Of a DNA stretch of 64,000 bases, positions 51,730 to 59,762 are shown piece after piece. Every line of letters starts with the position of its first letter. The stretch's first letter is position 1. Where the stretch lies: assembly GCF_026163695.1 (NCBI RefSeq), contig NZ_JAOTID010000003.1, positions 62,001 to 126,000 of the forward strand, given 5' to 3'. The stretch is from Shumkonia mesophila (GTDB lineage: Bacteria > Pseudomonadota > Alphaproteobacteria > Rhodospirillales > Shumkoniaceae). The notes below the pieces were generated by a model. The model was given only the letters and a program-made list of their open reading frames with translations, ran no database searches and had not been told where the DNA came from. Both the position numbers and the translations under genes were made by a program.

Positions 51730-52451
51730 GCCGCGGTCTCCTTGTCCCTCCGCCGTGTGCGGCGGCCAGCTTTGGCCCGCGGGGCGACGGCGGTTGTTGG
51801 CGCGTCGATGCCCGGCGCCCTGAACCCTTCGGCGATGAACGGGACGAGGAAACGGGCCATGGTGCGGCTGTCACCCGGGTCGCACCGGCCGCGCGACAGG
51901 CGCCGGATGCGGTTGGGATCGATCAGCATGTAGTGGAGGATGCCCAGTACGAACGAAAACCGCCACAGCACCTCCTCGCGGCCGAGAGCCGGAAACTCCT
52001 TGCGGATGGCCTCGACGAAGGTCAGGCTGGTGGTATCGAAGTTGCGGGCGATCAGGTCTTCCAGAAAGTCCAGGTTCTCGCCGATCAGCACCGCCCTGAG
52101 ACGCGTGAAGCGGGCGCCGCCGCCGACGGCGTCGACGCTGACATCGAGGGCCGGTTCCAGGAAGGCCGCGATGATCTGCTCGATCATCGGTGGCCGGCCG
52201 TCGCCCGGCGCGCACTCGGCCAGCCGCTGCAGGCGCGCGTTGTTCAGCGGCGTGCAGTAGCGCTCGTAGATGGCGTAAAGCAGCTGGTCCTTGGAGCCGA
52301 AATAGTAGCGAACGCTGGCCAGATTGGCTTCGGCCGCCGCGGTGAGTTCGCGCAGCGACACGTTTTTGTAGCCGCGGCTGGCGAACAGGTCCTCGGCGAC
52401 GTCCAGGATCCGGCTGCGGGTTCGCGATTCAGGGGGCATGCGAGTTCCCAT
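51726..52451 (-). CDS. TetR-family transcriptional regulator
   Basis: A 241-residue regulator. The N-terminal helix-turn-helix (RILDVAEDLFASRGYKNVSLRELTAAAEANLASVRYYFGSKDQLLYAIYERY, about 14-65) is typical; the C-terminal ligand domain is divergent, ending in a basic tail (AKAGRRTRRRDKE). ATG 52451 or 52439 may be used. A CAAACGTTTG palindrome lies 15 bp upstream and recurs before tctA2, so it probably represses both convergent operons. Confidence 0.92.
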   Translation of the reverse strand: MGTRMPPESRTRSRILDVAEDLFASRGYKNVSLRELTAAAEANLASVRYYFGSKDQLLYAIYERYCTPLNNARLQRLAECAPGDGRPPMIEQIIAAFLEPALDVSVDAVGGGARFTRLRAVLIGENLDFLEDLIARNFDTTSLTFVEAIRKEFPALGREEVLWRFSFVLGILHYMLIDPNRIRRLSRGRCDPGDSRTMARFLVPFIAEGFRAPGIDAPTTAVAPRAKAGRRTRRRDKETAA

Positions 52452-52465
52452 GACTGGGTCTAATT

Positions 52466-52500
52466 CAAACGTTTGTATTAATTGGTCGTCGTCTCGTCAA
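52466..52500 (-). promoter_or_regulatory. tetR promoter with CAAACGTTTG operator (putative TetR operator B)
   Basis: On the minus strand TTGACG (52500-52495), a 17-bp spacer and TACAAA (52477-52472) form a promoter. CAAACGTTTG (52466-52475) overlaps the -10 and lies inside a longer imperfect palindrome, TAAT-N-CAAACGTTTG-N-ATTA (52461-52480). Confidence 0.6.
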
Positions 52501-52933
52501 GGACAATGGAGAAGCCGCTGTCGGCCATCGCGCCAATCGCCAACCCGGATGTCTGCCTCTCTGAAAATTGTAACGCCGTGTTTCACCCGCCATGCGTGTT
52601 ACACAGCGTTACACGATGCCATGCCCCGGACATCCGGCCGTTACCTGTACGCGGCATTTCTTGGCTCTACGGAGAGGTTTGGAAGAGGGCAGCGCTATGG
52701 ACGTGGCATTCGACCATGGGATGCGGAAGCGTCAGTATTGGAAAGAGCGTCTAACCACGGCCGGGTTGAGCCTTGTCTTGCTGGTGGTCTTGCTGTGGAT
52801 GCGGTGTTGTTCCAAGCCAACCGGTCGTCGCTCCGCGGATCGGGATGTACAGAGCCGTTAGTCATTAGCAGATTGATCGACAAAGGCTGCGAGTTCGTGG
52901 ACTGATCCAGGTTTGGGCTTTGGGGGACGTCAG

Positions 52934-52952
52934 TAATGCGTATAACGCATTA
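52934..52952. promoter_or_regulatory. 19-bp perfect palindrome in the tctC3 upstream region
   Basis: TAATGCGTATAACGCATTA (8-3-8) contains TGC-N7-GCA, a T-N11-A LysR-type box, and lies 304 bp before tctC3. The LysR gene at 57506 is the nearest candidate, but no clear second copy was found. Confidence 0.4.
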
Positions 52953-53256
52953 ATCAAATCAATTTCTGCAATTGTTGCGGGACGGCTAATCCGGCTTAAT
53001 AAAACAAAAAGGGTGCATCAATACCAGAGAAGGAATGGTGGCTGCGGGGCTGGGGAGTCAAGCCCGTTTGGGTAATCGCGTGGATCAATTCGCAACGTAT
53101 GTCGCGAAAGCGGCGTGTCGAAAGCGCCCGCCGGAAGTGCATCTGATGGATGCGGGGAGGCAAGGCTCCTCCTATGGAATTTGACAACATTTCGCGGAGC
53201 ACAGTCCAGTACGCGTTCTTTGATCAGCAAATAGAACATATACAAGGAGGCATCCC

Positions 53257-54237
53257 ATGAGACTGCGCAATGTCATCACGGCTGGAGTCATTGGCGTCTT
53301 TCTTGCCGCCACGGCTGGAGGCGCATTTGCCCAAAATTATCCGCGCCGGGCGGTGGAAATGGTCGTTCCGTTCGGGGCCGGCGGCGCCAGCGACATTTTC
53401 GCCCGACAGTTCGCCCAGATCGCCACCAAGTACCTTGGCGCGCCAATCACGATCGTCAACAAGGGCGGTGCCGGTACCATCGAGGGCATGACGTACGCAT
53501 ACAGCGCCCCCGCGGACGGATACACCATCCTGGAAGTCACCCCGTCGCTGCCGATCGTCGAGGCCCGAAATACCAGCTCCGTGAAGTTCCGCGCCGAATT
53601 CGAACCCATCATGAGGGTGCAGGCCGACGTGCAGCTGTTTGGCGTTCCGAAAAGCAGCCCATTCAAGACGCTGGACGACCTGATCGCCTTCGCCAAGGCC
53701 AATCCCAAGAAGCTGAAGATCGGCGGCATCTCGCCCGGGGCCCTGGATGATTACATCGCCAACGGTTTCGCCAAGGCGGCCGGATTCCAGTGGAACTACA
53801 TTCCCTACAAAGGCGCTTCCGTGTTGAAGGCGGCTGTCCTGGGCGGCGAACTGGACATCTATCAGGACAAGGTCATTTCTTTCATGAGCCTGGTCGAGAG
53901 CGGCGATATTCGCCCCTTGGTGGTCCTCAGCGACAAGCGCCTCGACGTGCCCGGACTGAAGGAGGTGCCGAGCTCCGTGGAAAAGGGGATCAAGTTCACC
54001 CAGGGGTCTTGGCGCGGTTTCGTCGTCAAGAAGGGTACCCCGGCGGACGTCAAGAAGATCATCATCGACGCCTTCCAGAAGGCTTATGACGATCCGGCGT
54101 ACAAGGCCGTGGAAAAGCAGCAGATGACGGATATCCTGCCCGGGTACCTGAAGGCCGATGACTTCCGCAAATCCTTGGATGCCGAGGTCGAAAGCTTCTC
54201 GGCGGTCTTCAAGGAACTGGGGTTGGTCAAGCAGTAG
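53257..54237 (+). CDS. tctC: TctC/BUG-family periplasmic solute-binding protein (system 3)
   Basis: A 326-residue protein with a signal peptide (cleavage near GGAFAQNYP) and BUG-family marks: YPRRAVEMVVPFGAGGASD, NKGGAGTIEGM, PADGYTI. AAGGAGG lies 7 nt before the start. It is first in a C-B-A-prpF order. A 13-bp stem hairpin begins 19-20 nt after the stop. Confidence 0.93.
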   Translation: MRLRNVITAGVIGVFLAATAGGAFAQNYPRRAVEMVVPFGAGGASDIFARQFAQIATKYLGAPITIVNKGGAGTIEGMTYAYSAPADGYTILEVTPSLPIVEARNTSSVKFRAEFEPIMRVQADVQLFGVPKSSPFKTLDDLIAFAKANPKKLKIGGISPGALDDYIANGFAKAAGFQWNYIPYKGASVLKAAVLGGELDIYQDKVISFMSLVESGDIRPLVVLSDKRLDVPGLKEVPSSVEKGIKFTQGSWRGFVVKKGTPADVKKIIIDAFQKAYDDPAYKAVEKQQMTDILPGYLKADDFRKSLDAEVESFSAVFKELGLVKQ

Positions 54238-54256
54238 GCCGGTCCCGCCTGTTTTC

Positions 54257-54290
54257 ACCGGATCGTCCCCAACGGGACGATCCGGTTTCT
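54257..54290 (+). terminator. Hairpin with short T-rich tail between tctC and tctB (system 3)
   Basis: ACCGGATCGTCCC pairs with GGGACGATCCGGT (13 bp, CAAC loop), followed by TTCTCTC. It could terminate or stabilise the binding-protein message. Confidence 0.6.
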
Positions 54291-54310
54291 CTCGACGAGG
54301 GGCATTCGCA

Positions 54311-54796
54311 ATGGCCGCCGAACTCATTTTCAACTGCCTGGTGGGCCTGGGGATCGTGTTTTTCCTGGTCCAGGCCTTTTCCCTGCCGCAGTCCGACAAC
54401 CCAGGCGACGTCCTGGGCGCCGGCGGCTTTCCCGTCATCCTGGGTATCCTGGGGCTGATCGTGCTGGCGGTCATTACGGTCCGGGTTCTGCGGCAGAAGT
54501 CCAAGGTCAAGGTCCCCATGTTCGACCTGGGATCGCTGGACGGCCGCTCCCTGGCGCTCAACGTCGTCCTGCTGTTCGTCTATATCATGGTGCTGGACGT
54601 CATTGGGTTCGTCCTCTCGACGCTCCTCTACCTGCCGGTCGCCGGCTGGTCCATTGGCTACCAAAAACCGCTCCGCCTGGCTCTATACACCGTCGCCGTT
54701 ACTGCAGTTCTCACCGGCGTCTTCGGCATCCTCTTCCTCGTGCCGTTGCCGCGCGGCGTCGGCCTGCTGCGCGAACTCAGCTACATAATCTTCTGA
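54311..54796 (+). CDS. tctB: TctB small membrane subunit (system 3)
   Basis: A 161-residue protein with four predicted helices and the TctB pattern PGDVLGAGGFPVILGILGLI. ATG 54311 is used; the open frame upstream runs through the hairpin. It lies 15 bp before tctA. Confidence 0.87.
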   Translation: MAAELIFNCLVGLGIVFFLVQAFSLPQSDNPGDVLGAGGFPVILGILGLIVLAVITVRVLRQKSKVKVPMFDLGSLDGRSLALNVVLLFVYIMVLDVIGFVLSTLLYLPVAGWSIGYQKPLRLALYTVAVTAVLTGVFGILFLVPLPRGVGLLRELSYIIF

Positions 54797-54811
54797 ACGG
54801 GGAACGGGGAA

Positions 54812-56308
54812 ATGGACGTCCTCATTCAAGCTTTCGGCCAAGTGTTCAGTCCGCTGTCCGCGGTCCTGGTGGTCGTGGGTACGGTATTCGGCATCGTCTG
54901 CGGCGCGCTTCCGGGGGTCAGCACCTCGTTGGCCATCATTCTCTGCCTGCCGTTCACGTACACGATGGCCCCGGTTTCCGCCGTCGTGTTGCTGATTGCG
55001 GTTTATGTGGGCGGCGCTTGTGGCGGATCGATTTCGGCCATCCTCATCAAGACGCCGGGAACCCCCGAAGCGGTGGCCACCACCTTCGACGGTTACCCGA
55101 TGGCGCAGAAGGGCCAGACGGGAATCGCCCTGGGCCTGGCGGTGACCGCCTCGTCGTTCGGAACCATCTTCTCGGCCCTCGTCATGCTGGTGGCGGCCCC
55201 GTTGCTGGCCAAGGTGGCGCTGTCTTTCCAGAGCGCCGAATACTTCGGCCTCGGTCTGCTGGGCTTAAGCTGCATCACCAGCATCGCCGCCAAGGACCAG
55301 ATGAAGGCCCTGCTCTCGGTGATCCTCGGCCTGATGATCTCGACCATCGGCATCGACAGCATCAACGGCGCCGAGCGCTTTGCGTTCGGACAGCCCTTCC
55401 TGCTCAACGGCATCAACTACATTTCGGTGATGATCGGCGCCTTCGCCATCGCCGAGGTCTTCAAGAACATCGAGGAATTCCGCCATCGCGACAACACCCT
55501 GCGCGAGGCCAAGGTGTCGATCAAGCTGATGAAGTTCGCCGAGATGCTCAAGATGTGGGCCACCTTCGTCAAGTCATCGATCATCGGCGTCATCGTCGGT
55601 ATCATCCCGGCGGCGGGGGGCTCCATTTCCAGCCTGATCGCCTATGGGGAAGCCTCGCGATCGCACGCCCATGACCCGATCAAGTTCGGCGAGGGCAATC
55701 CGCGCGGCATCGTCGCCCCCGAAGCCGCCAACAACGCCGGTGTGGGAGGCGCGCTGGTGCCCACCATGGTCTTGGGCATCCCCGGAAGCCCGGTCACGGC
55801 CGTCATCATGGCCGCGTTCATCATCATCGGCCTCCGGCCTGGACCGCTGCTGCTCCGCGAGCAGCCGGTCCTGCTGGATTCCATTTTCCTGGCCCTGGTG
55901 TTTTCGGCGCTGCTGCTGTTCGTCGGCGGCCGCTTCGTCACGCGGCAGTTCGGGCACATCCTGAAGCTGCCCTATCCGCTGCTGGGCCCCCTGATCGTCG
56001 CCCTGGGCCTGGTCGGCGCCTATTCGCTTCAGAACAGCTTCTACGACGTGATCATCATGTTGGTCTTCGGCCTGGTGGGATACTTCTTCGACAAGTTCCA
56101 TTACTCCAACCCGGCGCTGATCCTGGGGCTGATTCTGGGAGAACTGGTGGAGAATTCGCTGCGCAAGCAGATCATCATCGGCGACGGCAGCGCCATCGGC
56201 TTCGTCGAACGGCCGGTTTCCCTCGTCATCCTGGTGATGGTCGCCCTGACGTTCTTTTGGCCGCTGATCGGCAGTCTTCTGGGCAAAGGCAAGGTCCGCG
56301 CCGCGTGA
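54812..56308 (+). CDS. tctA: Tripartite tricarboxylate transporter, TctA subunit (system 3)
   Basis: A 498-residue polytopic membrane protein with the repeats ALPGVSTSLAIILCLPFTY, AILIKTPGTPEAVATTFDG, GIIPAAGGSISSL and VLGIPGSPVTAVI. It is followed after 62 bp by a prpF-like gene; that gap holds an 11-bp stem (56312-56337, CAAC loop, one G-U pair). Confidence 0.95.
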   Translation: MDVLIQAFGQVFSPLSAVLVVVGTVFGIVCGALPGVSTSLAIILCLPFTYTMAPVSAVVLLIAVYVGGACGGSISAILIKTPGTPEAVATTFDGYPMAQKGQTGIALGLAVTASSFGTIFSALVMLVAAPLLAKVALSFQSAEYFGLGLLGLSCITSIAAKDQMKALLSVILGLMISTIGIDSINGAERFAFGQPFLLNGINYISVMIGAFAIAEVFKNIEEFRHRDNTLREAKVSIKLMKFAEMLKMWATFVKSSIIGVIVGIIPAAGGSISSLIAYGEASRSHAHDPIKFGEGNPRGIVAPEAANNAGVGGALVPTMVLGIPGSPVTAVIMAAFIIIGLRPGPLLLREQPVLLDSIFLALVFSALLLFVGGRFVTRQFGHILKLPYPLLGPLIVALGLVGAYSLQNSFYDVIIMLVFGLVGYFFDKFHYSNPALILGLILGELVENSLRKQIIIGDGSAIGFVERPVSLVILVMVALTFFWPLIGSLLGKGKVRAA

Positions 56309-56370
56309 TGCCGGCGGGTCGGCAACCCGGCCCGCCGCCTCGTCCAACCCGCGGAAAGGGCGGTGACCGA

Positions 56371-57486
56371 ATGCGATTGAGACCCATCCCTTACCTCTTC
56401 ATGCGGGGGGGGACCTCCCGCGGGCCCTATTTCCTGCGCAGCGACCTGCCGGAAGACAGGGAAACACTGGCCGGCGTGCTGCTGGCGGTCATCGGCGCCG
56501 GGCATCCGGGAAACATCGACGGGCTCGGCGGCGGCAGCGCGGTGACGTGCAAGGTCGCCATGCTGTCAAAATCCGACCATCCCTGGGCCGAGGTAGACTA
56601 CTTTTTCGCCCAGGTCATTTCCGCGAAGAGGGAGGTCGATTTCTCCCCGTCGTGCGGCAACATCCTGGCGGGCGTTGGGCCGGCCGCCATCGAGATGGGC
56701 TTGATCGAGCCTCGGGATGGCCAAACGACGGTGCGGATCCGGGCGGTCAATACCGGCTCGCTGATCGAGGCCGATATCCAGACCCCCGGTCGCGAAGTCG
56801 ACTATGAGGGGCCCGCCCGCATCGATGGCGTGCCGGGAACCGCGGCGCCGATCAGGCTCAATTTTTCGGAAGTGGTCGGATCGAAGACGGGCCGGCTGTT
56901 TCCGACCGGAAACCGCATCGACGAAATCGATGGAATCCGGGTTTCCTGTGTGGATGCCGCCATGCCCATGGTGATTGCCCGGGCGGCGGATTTCGGGCTT
57001 TCGGGGTATGAAAGCAAAGCCGATCTCGACGCCACGCGGACGTTCTACGAGCGGATGGAGCCGATCCGCATCGAGGCCGGCCGGCGGATGGGCTTCGGCG
57101 ACGTCTCGCGCAATGTCATCCCCAAGTTCGCCGTGCTCGCCGCCGCGCGCGCCGGCGGAACGGTGGCCTCGCGGTATTTCATGCCCTGGGACTGCCATCC
57201 CAGCTATGCGGTAACGGGCGGCATCGGGCTCTGTGCCTGCATCCTGTCTCCGGGGACGATCGCCGAATCGATTGTTGCCCCGCGTCCGTCCGGCCCCACC
57301 GCATCAATCTTCATCGAGCATCCGGCGGGAAGCCTGGAAATCGTTGCCGATTTCGCGATCACGGGGGGCCAACTCGACCTTCGCAAGATTGGGACCTTAA
57401 GAACGGCCCGCAAGCTTGCCTCGGGGCATGTTTACGTTCCTTCCCATCTTTGGCGGGTCGACGGGGGACCTTGTCAGTCGAAATAA
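56371..57486 (+). CDS. PrpF-family isomerase (second copy)
   Basis: A 371-residue PrpF-superfamily protein. MRGGTSRGPYF, Lys61 (TCKVAML) and Cys95 (PSCGN) match the catalytic pair of PrpF. It is related to but clearly distinct from the GalD-like protein at 50632. Family reactions are cis/trans isomerisation of aconitate or 2-methylaconitate and tautomerisation of oxalomesaconate. Position last in the tctCBA operon suggests an unsaturated tricarboxylate such as trans-aconitate as the imported substrate; this is inference. Confidence 0.82.
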   Translation: MRLRPIPYLFMRGGTSRGPYFLRSDLPEDRETLAGVLLAVIGAGHPGNIDGLGGGSAVTCKVAMLSKSDHPWAEVDYFFAQVISAKREVDFSPSCGNILAGVGPAAIEMGLIEPRDGQTTVRIRAVNTGSLIEADIQTPGREVDYEGPARIDGVPGTAAPIRLNFSEVVGSKTGRLFPTGNRIDEIDGIRVSCVDAAMPMVIARAADFGLSGYESKADLDATRTFYERMEPIRIEAGRRMGFGDVSRNVIPKFAVLAAARAGGTVASRYFMPWDCHPSYAVTGGIGLCACILSPGTIAESIVAPRPSGPTASIFIEHPAGSLEIVADFAITGGQLDLRKIGTLRTARKLASGHVYVPSHLWRVDGGPCQSK

Positions 57487-57489
57487 TTC

Positions 57490-57503
57490 TGCATAAAAAT
57501 GCA
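57490..57503. promoter_or_regulatory. Inverted repeat just upstream of the LysR gene
   Basis: TGCAT-AAAA-ATGCA lies 2 bp before the LysR start codon. It may be an autoregulatory site, though LysR boxes usually lie further upstream. Confidence 0.3.
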
Positions 57504-57505
57504 AT

Positions 57506-58429
57506 ATGCGGATCAATTTCGAACTACTTGACCTGCGATCCTTCATTACGGTCGTCGAACTGGGAACGTTCCGCAAGGCGGCGGACGCCCTGAATCTGTC
57601 ACAGCCCGCGCTTTCGCGCCGCGTCCAGTCATTGGAGGCGGCGCTGGGCGCGCCATTGCTCGAACGCTCGACGCGGCATGTGGCGACGACGGCATTTGGC
57701 CGAGAAATCGAGCCCTTGGCGCGGCGTTTGATCGACGAGTTCGAGAACCAGCTTCTGTCGATTTCCGGAGTGGGCGACCGTCAGGCCGGTCAGGTCACGA
57801 TCGCCTGCGTACCGACGGCAGCATTCTATTTTCTCCCGAAGGCGATCAAGGAATTCAATAACCAATATCCGCGTATCGGTTTCCGCCTTCTCGATCTGTC
57901 GTCGGCCCAGGCGTTGGATAGTGTCGCGCGCGGCGAGGCCGAGTTCGGCATCAACTTCATTGGTTCGTCGCGCGGCGATCTTCATTTCACGCCGCTGGTC
58001 GAGGATCCGTTCGTGCTGGCCTGCCGGAAAGACCATCCGTTCGCCAAGCGTCGAAGCTTGAAATGGAAGGATCTCGAAAACCGGCAACTCATCGGCGTGA
58101 GCCGTGCCAGCGGCAACCGCGTTTTGCTCGATTCGGCCCTGGCAAAGACGACGGTCAGGCTGAGCTGGTTTTATGAAGTGAACCACCTGTCGACGTCGTT
58201 GGGATTGGTCGAGAGGGGGCTTGGCGTTTCCGTGCTGCCTCGATTGGCGACCCCGCAAGAGGATCATCCGTTGCTGATGACGGTTCCGCTCGTCGATCCG
58301 ATCGTGACCCGGACCATTGGAATCGTCGAACGCCGCGCCGGCAGGCTTTCCCCGGCCGCCCAGCGGTTTCGGGATATGCTGGCGGGAAGCTGGACGATTG
58401 GACAGGACAACGAGCCCCCAACCCGGTAG
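57506..58429 (+). CDS. LysR-family transcriptional regulator
   Basis: A 307-residue regulator with the N-terminal winged helix (LRSFITVVELGTFRKAADALNLSQPALSRRVQSLEAALG, about 10-48, then LLERSTRHVATT) and a periplasmic-binding-like effector domain. It reads in the same direction as tctCBA-prpF and begins 19 bp after prpF, unlike the usual divergent LysR layout. The target is probably the tctC promoter region; the effector is unknown. Confidence 0.92.
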   Translation: MRINFELLDLRSFITVVELGTFRKAADALNLSQPALSRRVQSLEAALGAPLLERSTRHVATTAFGREIEPLARRLIDEFENQLLSISGVGDRQAGQVTIACVPTAAFYFLPKAIKEFNNQYPRIGFRLLDLSSAQALDSVARGEAEFGINFIGSSRGDLHFTPLVEDPFVLACRKDHPFAKRRSLKWKDLENRQLIGVSRASGNRVLLDSALAKTTVRLSWFYEVNHLSTSLGLVERGLGVSVLPRLATPQEDHPLLMTVPLVDPIVTRTIGIVERRAGRLSPAAQRFRDMLAGSWTIGQDNEPPTR

Positions 58430-58577
58430 GCCGCGGGCGGCTTGAGTTGATCGACCGGCGCCGCGATGGCATCTTGCTTCCGACGAGCGTCCTGGCGACC
58501 GACGGGCCCGCTGTCCCGGCCCACCTGGGTCGCTTGGCTGAGCGCTTTCCCGAGGAATGACCTGCATCGGATAGATA

Positions 58578-59717
58578 ATGAACCCTCGCATTCCCGATCC
58601 CGTGGACTTGACCCGCCGCCTTGTCGCCTTCGATACCATCAACCCCCCGGGGCAGGAACGGGCGTGCGCCCAGTTCCTTGCGGATCTGCTGGTGGATGCC
58701 GGTTTCGACTGCGCCTTGCATGCCCTGGACGACAGCCGCGCCAGCCTGATCGCGCGGCTGGGCGATCGGGAGGCGCAGAAGGCCCCTTTGGCGTTCACCG
58801 GGCATATCGATACGGTACCGCTGGGCGCGGCGCCGTGGACGCAGGACCCGTTCGCCGGCGACATCGTCGGCGGCCGCCTGTACGGGCGCGGATCGAGCGA
58901 CATGAAGAGCGGCCTGGCCGCCTTCGTCGCCGCGGCGATCGCCGAGGCTGAGCGGATCGGCGATGGGGCCGGGGTTCTGATGGCCATTACCGCCGGCGAG
59001 GAAACCGGGTGCGACGGCGCCATGACTTTGGCCGAGGGGGGCCATCTTGGCCGGGTTGGGGCCCTGGTGGTCGGTGAGCCGACGGCGAACCGGCCGTTCG
59101 TCGGTCACAAGGGAGCGTTGTGGCTGAAGGCGACGACGCATGGTGTCACCGCGCACGGCTCGATGCCCGAGCGCGGGGATAACGCCGTTTACAAGGCGGC
59201 CCGCGCGATCGGACGGCTTGAAAGCTTCGACTTCAACGTCGCCCGCCATCCGGTGTTGGGCAAGCCGACGCTCAACGTCGGAACCGTCAGCGGCGGCCTC
59301 AACATCAATTCAGTGCCCGACCGGGCCACCATCGGCATCGACATCCGGACCATTCCGGGCATGGACCATGGCTCGTTGCGGGAGGGGTTGCGGGGGTATG
59401 TCGGGGAAGGGGCGGACATCGAGACGCTGTTCGACCTGCCCGGCGTGTGGACCGAGCCCGCGGTTCCGTGGGTGCGGCGCGTGGCGGCGATCGTCGAGGC
59501 GGTAACCGGGGAGCCATTCACGCCACAGGCGGCGCCCTATTTCACCGATGCCTCGGTGATTACGCCCGCCTGCGGCGGCATCCCAACCCTGATCCTCGGG
59601 CCGGGGGAGCCGTCCATGGCCCATCAGACCGACGAGTACTGTCAGGTCGAGAGCATCCGGGCGGCGACGGAAATCTACCGGCGGATGATCGTCGATTGGA
59701 TCGAGTCCCCGGCATAA
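58578..59717 (+). CDS. M20-family metallopeptidase/deacylase (ArgE/DapE type)
   Basis: A 379-residue zinc-dependent hydrolase. Metal and catalytic residues lie in TGHIDTVPLG, GRGSSDMKSG, ITAGEETGCDG and the C-terminal HQTDEYC. The dimerisation domain has HGSMPERGDNA. Members remove N-acyl groups from amino acids or split small peptides. It converges with the isoaspartyl peptidase gene; a 15-bp hairpin separates them. Confidence 0.88.
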   Translation: MNPRIPDPVDLTRRLVAFDTINPPGQERACAQFLADLLVDAGFDCALHALDDSRASLIARLGDREAQKAPLAFTGHIDTVPLGAAPWTQDPFAGDIVGGRLYGRGSSDMKSGLAAFVAAAIAEAERIGDGAGVLMAITAGEETGCDGAMTLAEGGHLGRVGALVVGEPTANRPFVGHKGALWLKATTHGVTAHGSMPERGDNAVYKAARAIGRLESFDFNVARHPVLGKPTLNVGTVSGGLNINSVPDRATIGIDIRTIPGMDHGSLREGLRGYVGEGADIETLFDLPGVWTEPAVPWVRRVAAIVEAVTGEPFTPQAAPYFTDASVITPACGGIPTLILGPGEPSMAHQTDEYCQVESIRAATEIYRRMIVDWIESPA

Positions 59718-59727
59718 CCGCATGACG

Positions 59728-59762
59728 GCCGGATCGAGCGGGTCAATCCCGCTCGATCCGGC
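59728..59762. terminator. Bidirectional hairpin between convergent M20 peptidase and isoaspartyl peptidase genes
   Basis: GCCGGATCGAGCGGG and CCCGCTCGATCCGGC form a perfect 15-bp stem with a 5-nt loop. It includes the stop codon of the minus-strand gene. It has no T-tract, so it may protect both 3' ends rather than terminate alone. Confidence 0.6.

Larger units (their letters stand above)
52452..53256. other. 805-bp gene-poor region between tetR and tctC3
   Basis: I see no credible gene; the short open frames lack ribosome sites and known motifs. It holds the tetR promoter/operator, a direct repeat GTTACAC-AGC-GTTACAC (52598-52614) with an inverted copy TGTAACGC at 52569-52576, and the 19-bp palindrome at 52934-52952. 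It also has TTGACA at 53181-53186 without a good -10. It looks less GC-rich than its neighbours. Confidence 0.5.

Noticed and set aside
52482-52905. Small open frames in the 805-bp gap
   Set aside because: Mutually overlapping frames without ribosome sites, motifs or plausible composition.
54257-59762. Hairpins at 54257 and 59728 sharing CCGGATCG as members of one repeat family
   Set aside because: Beyond the first eight bases the arms differ, and the other hairpins share nothing, so no REP-like family is supported.
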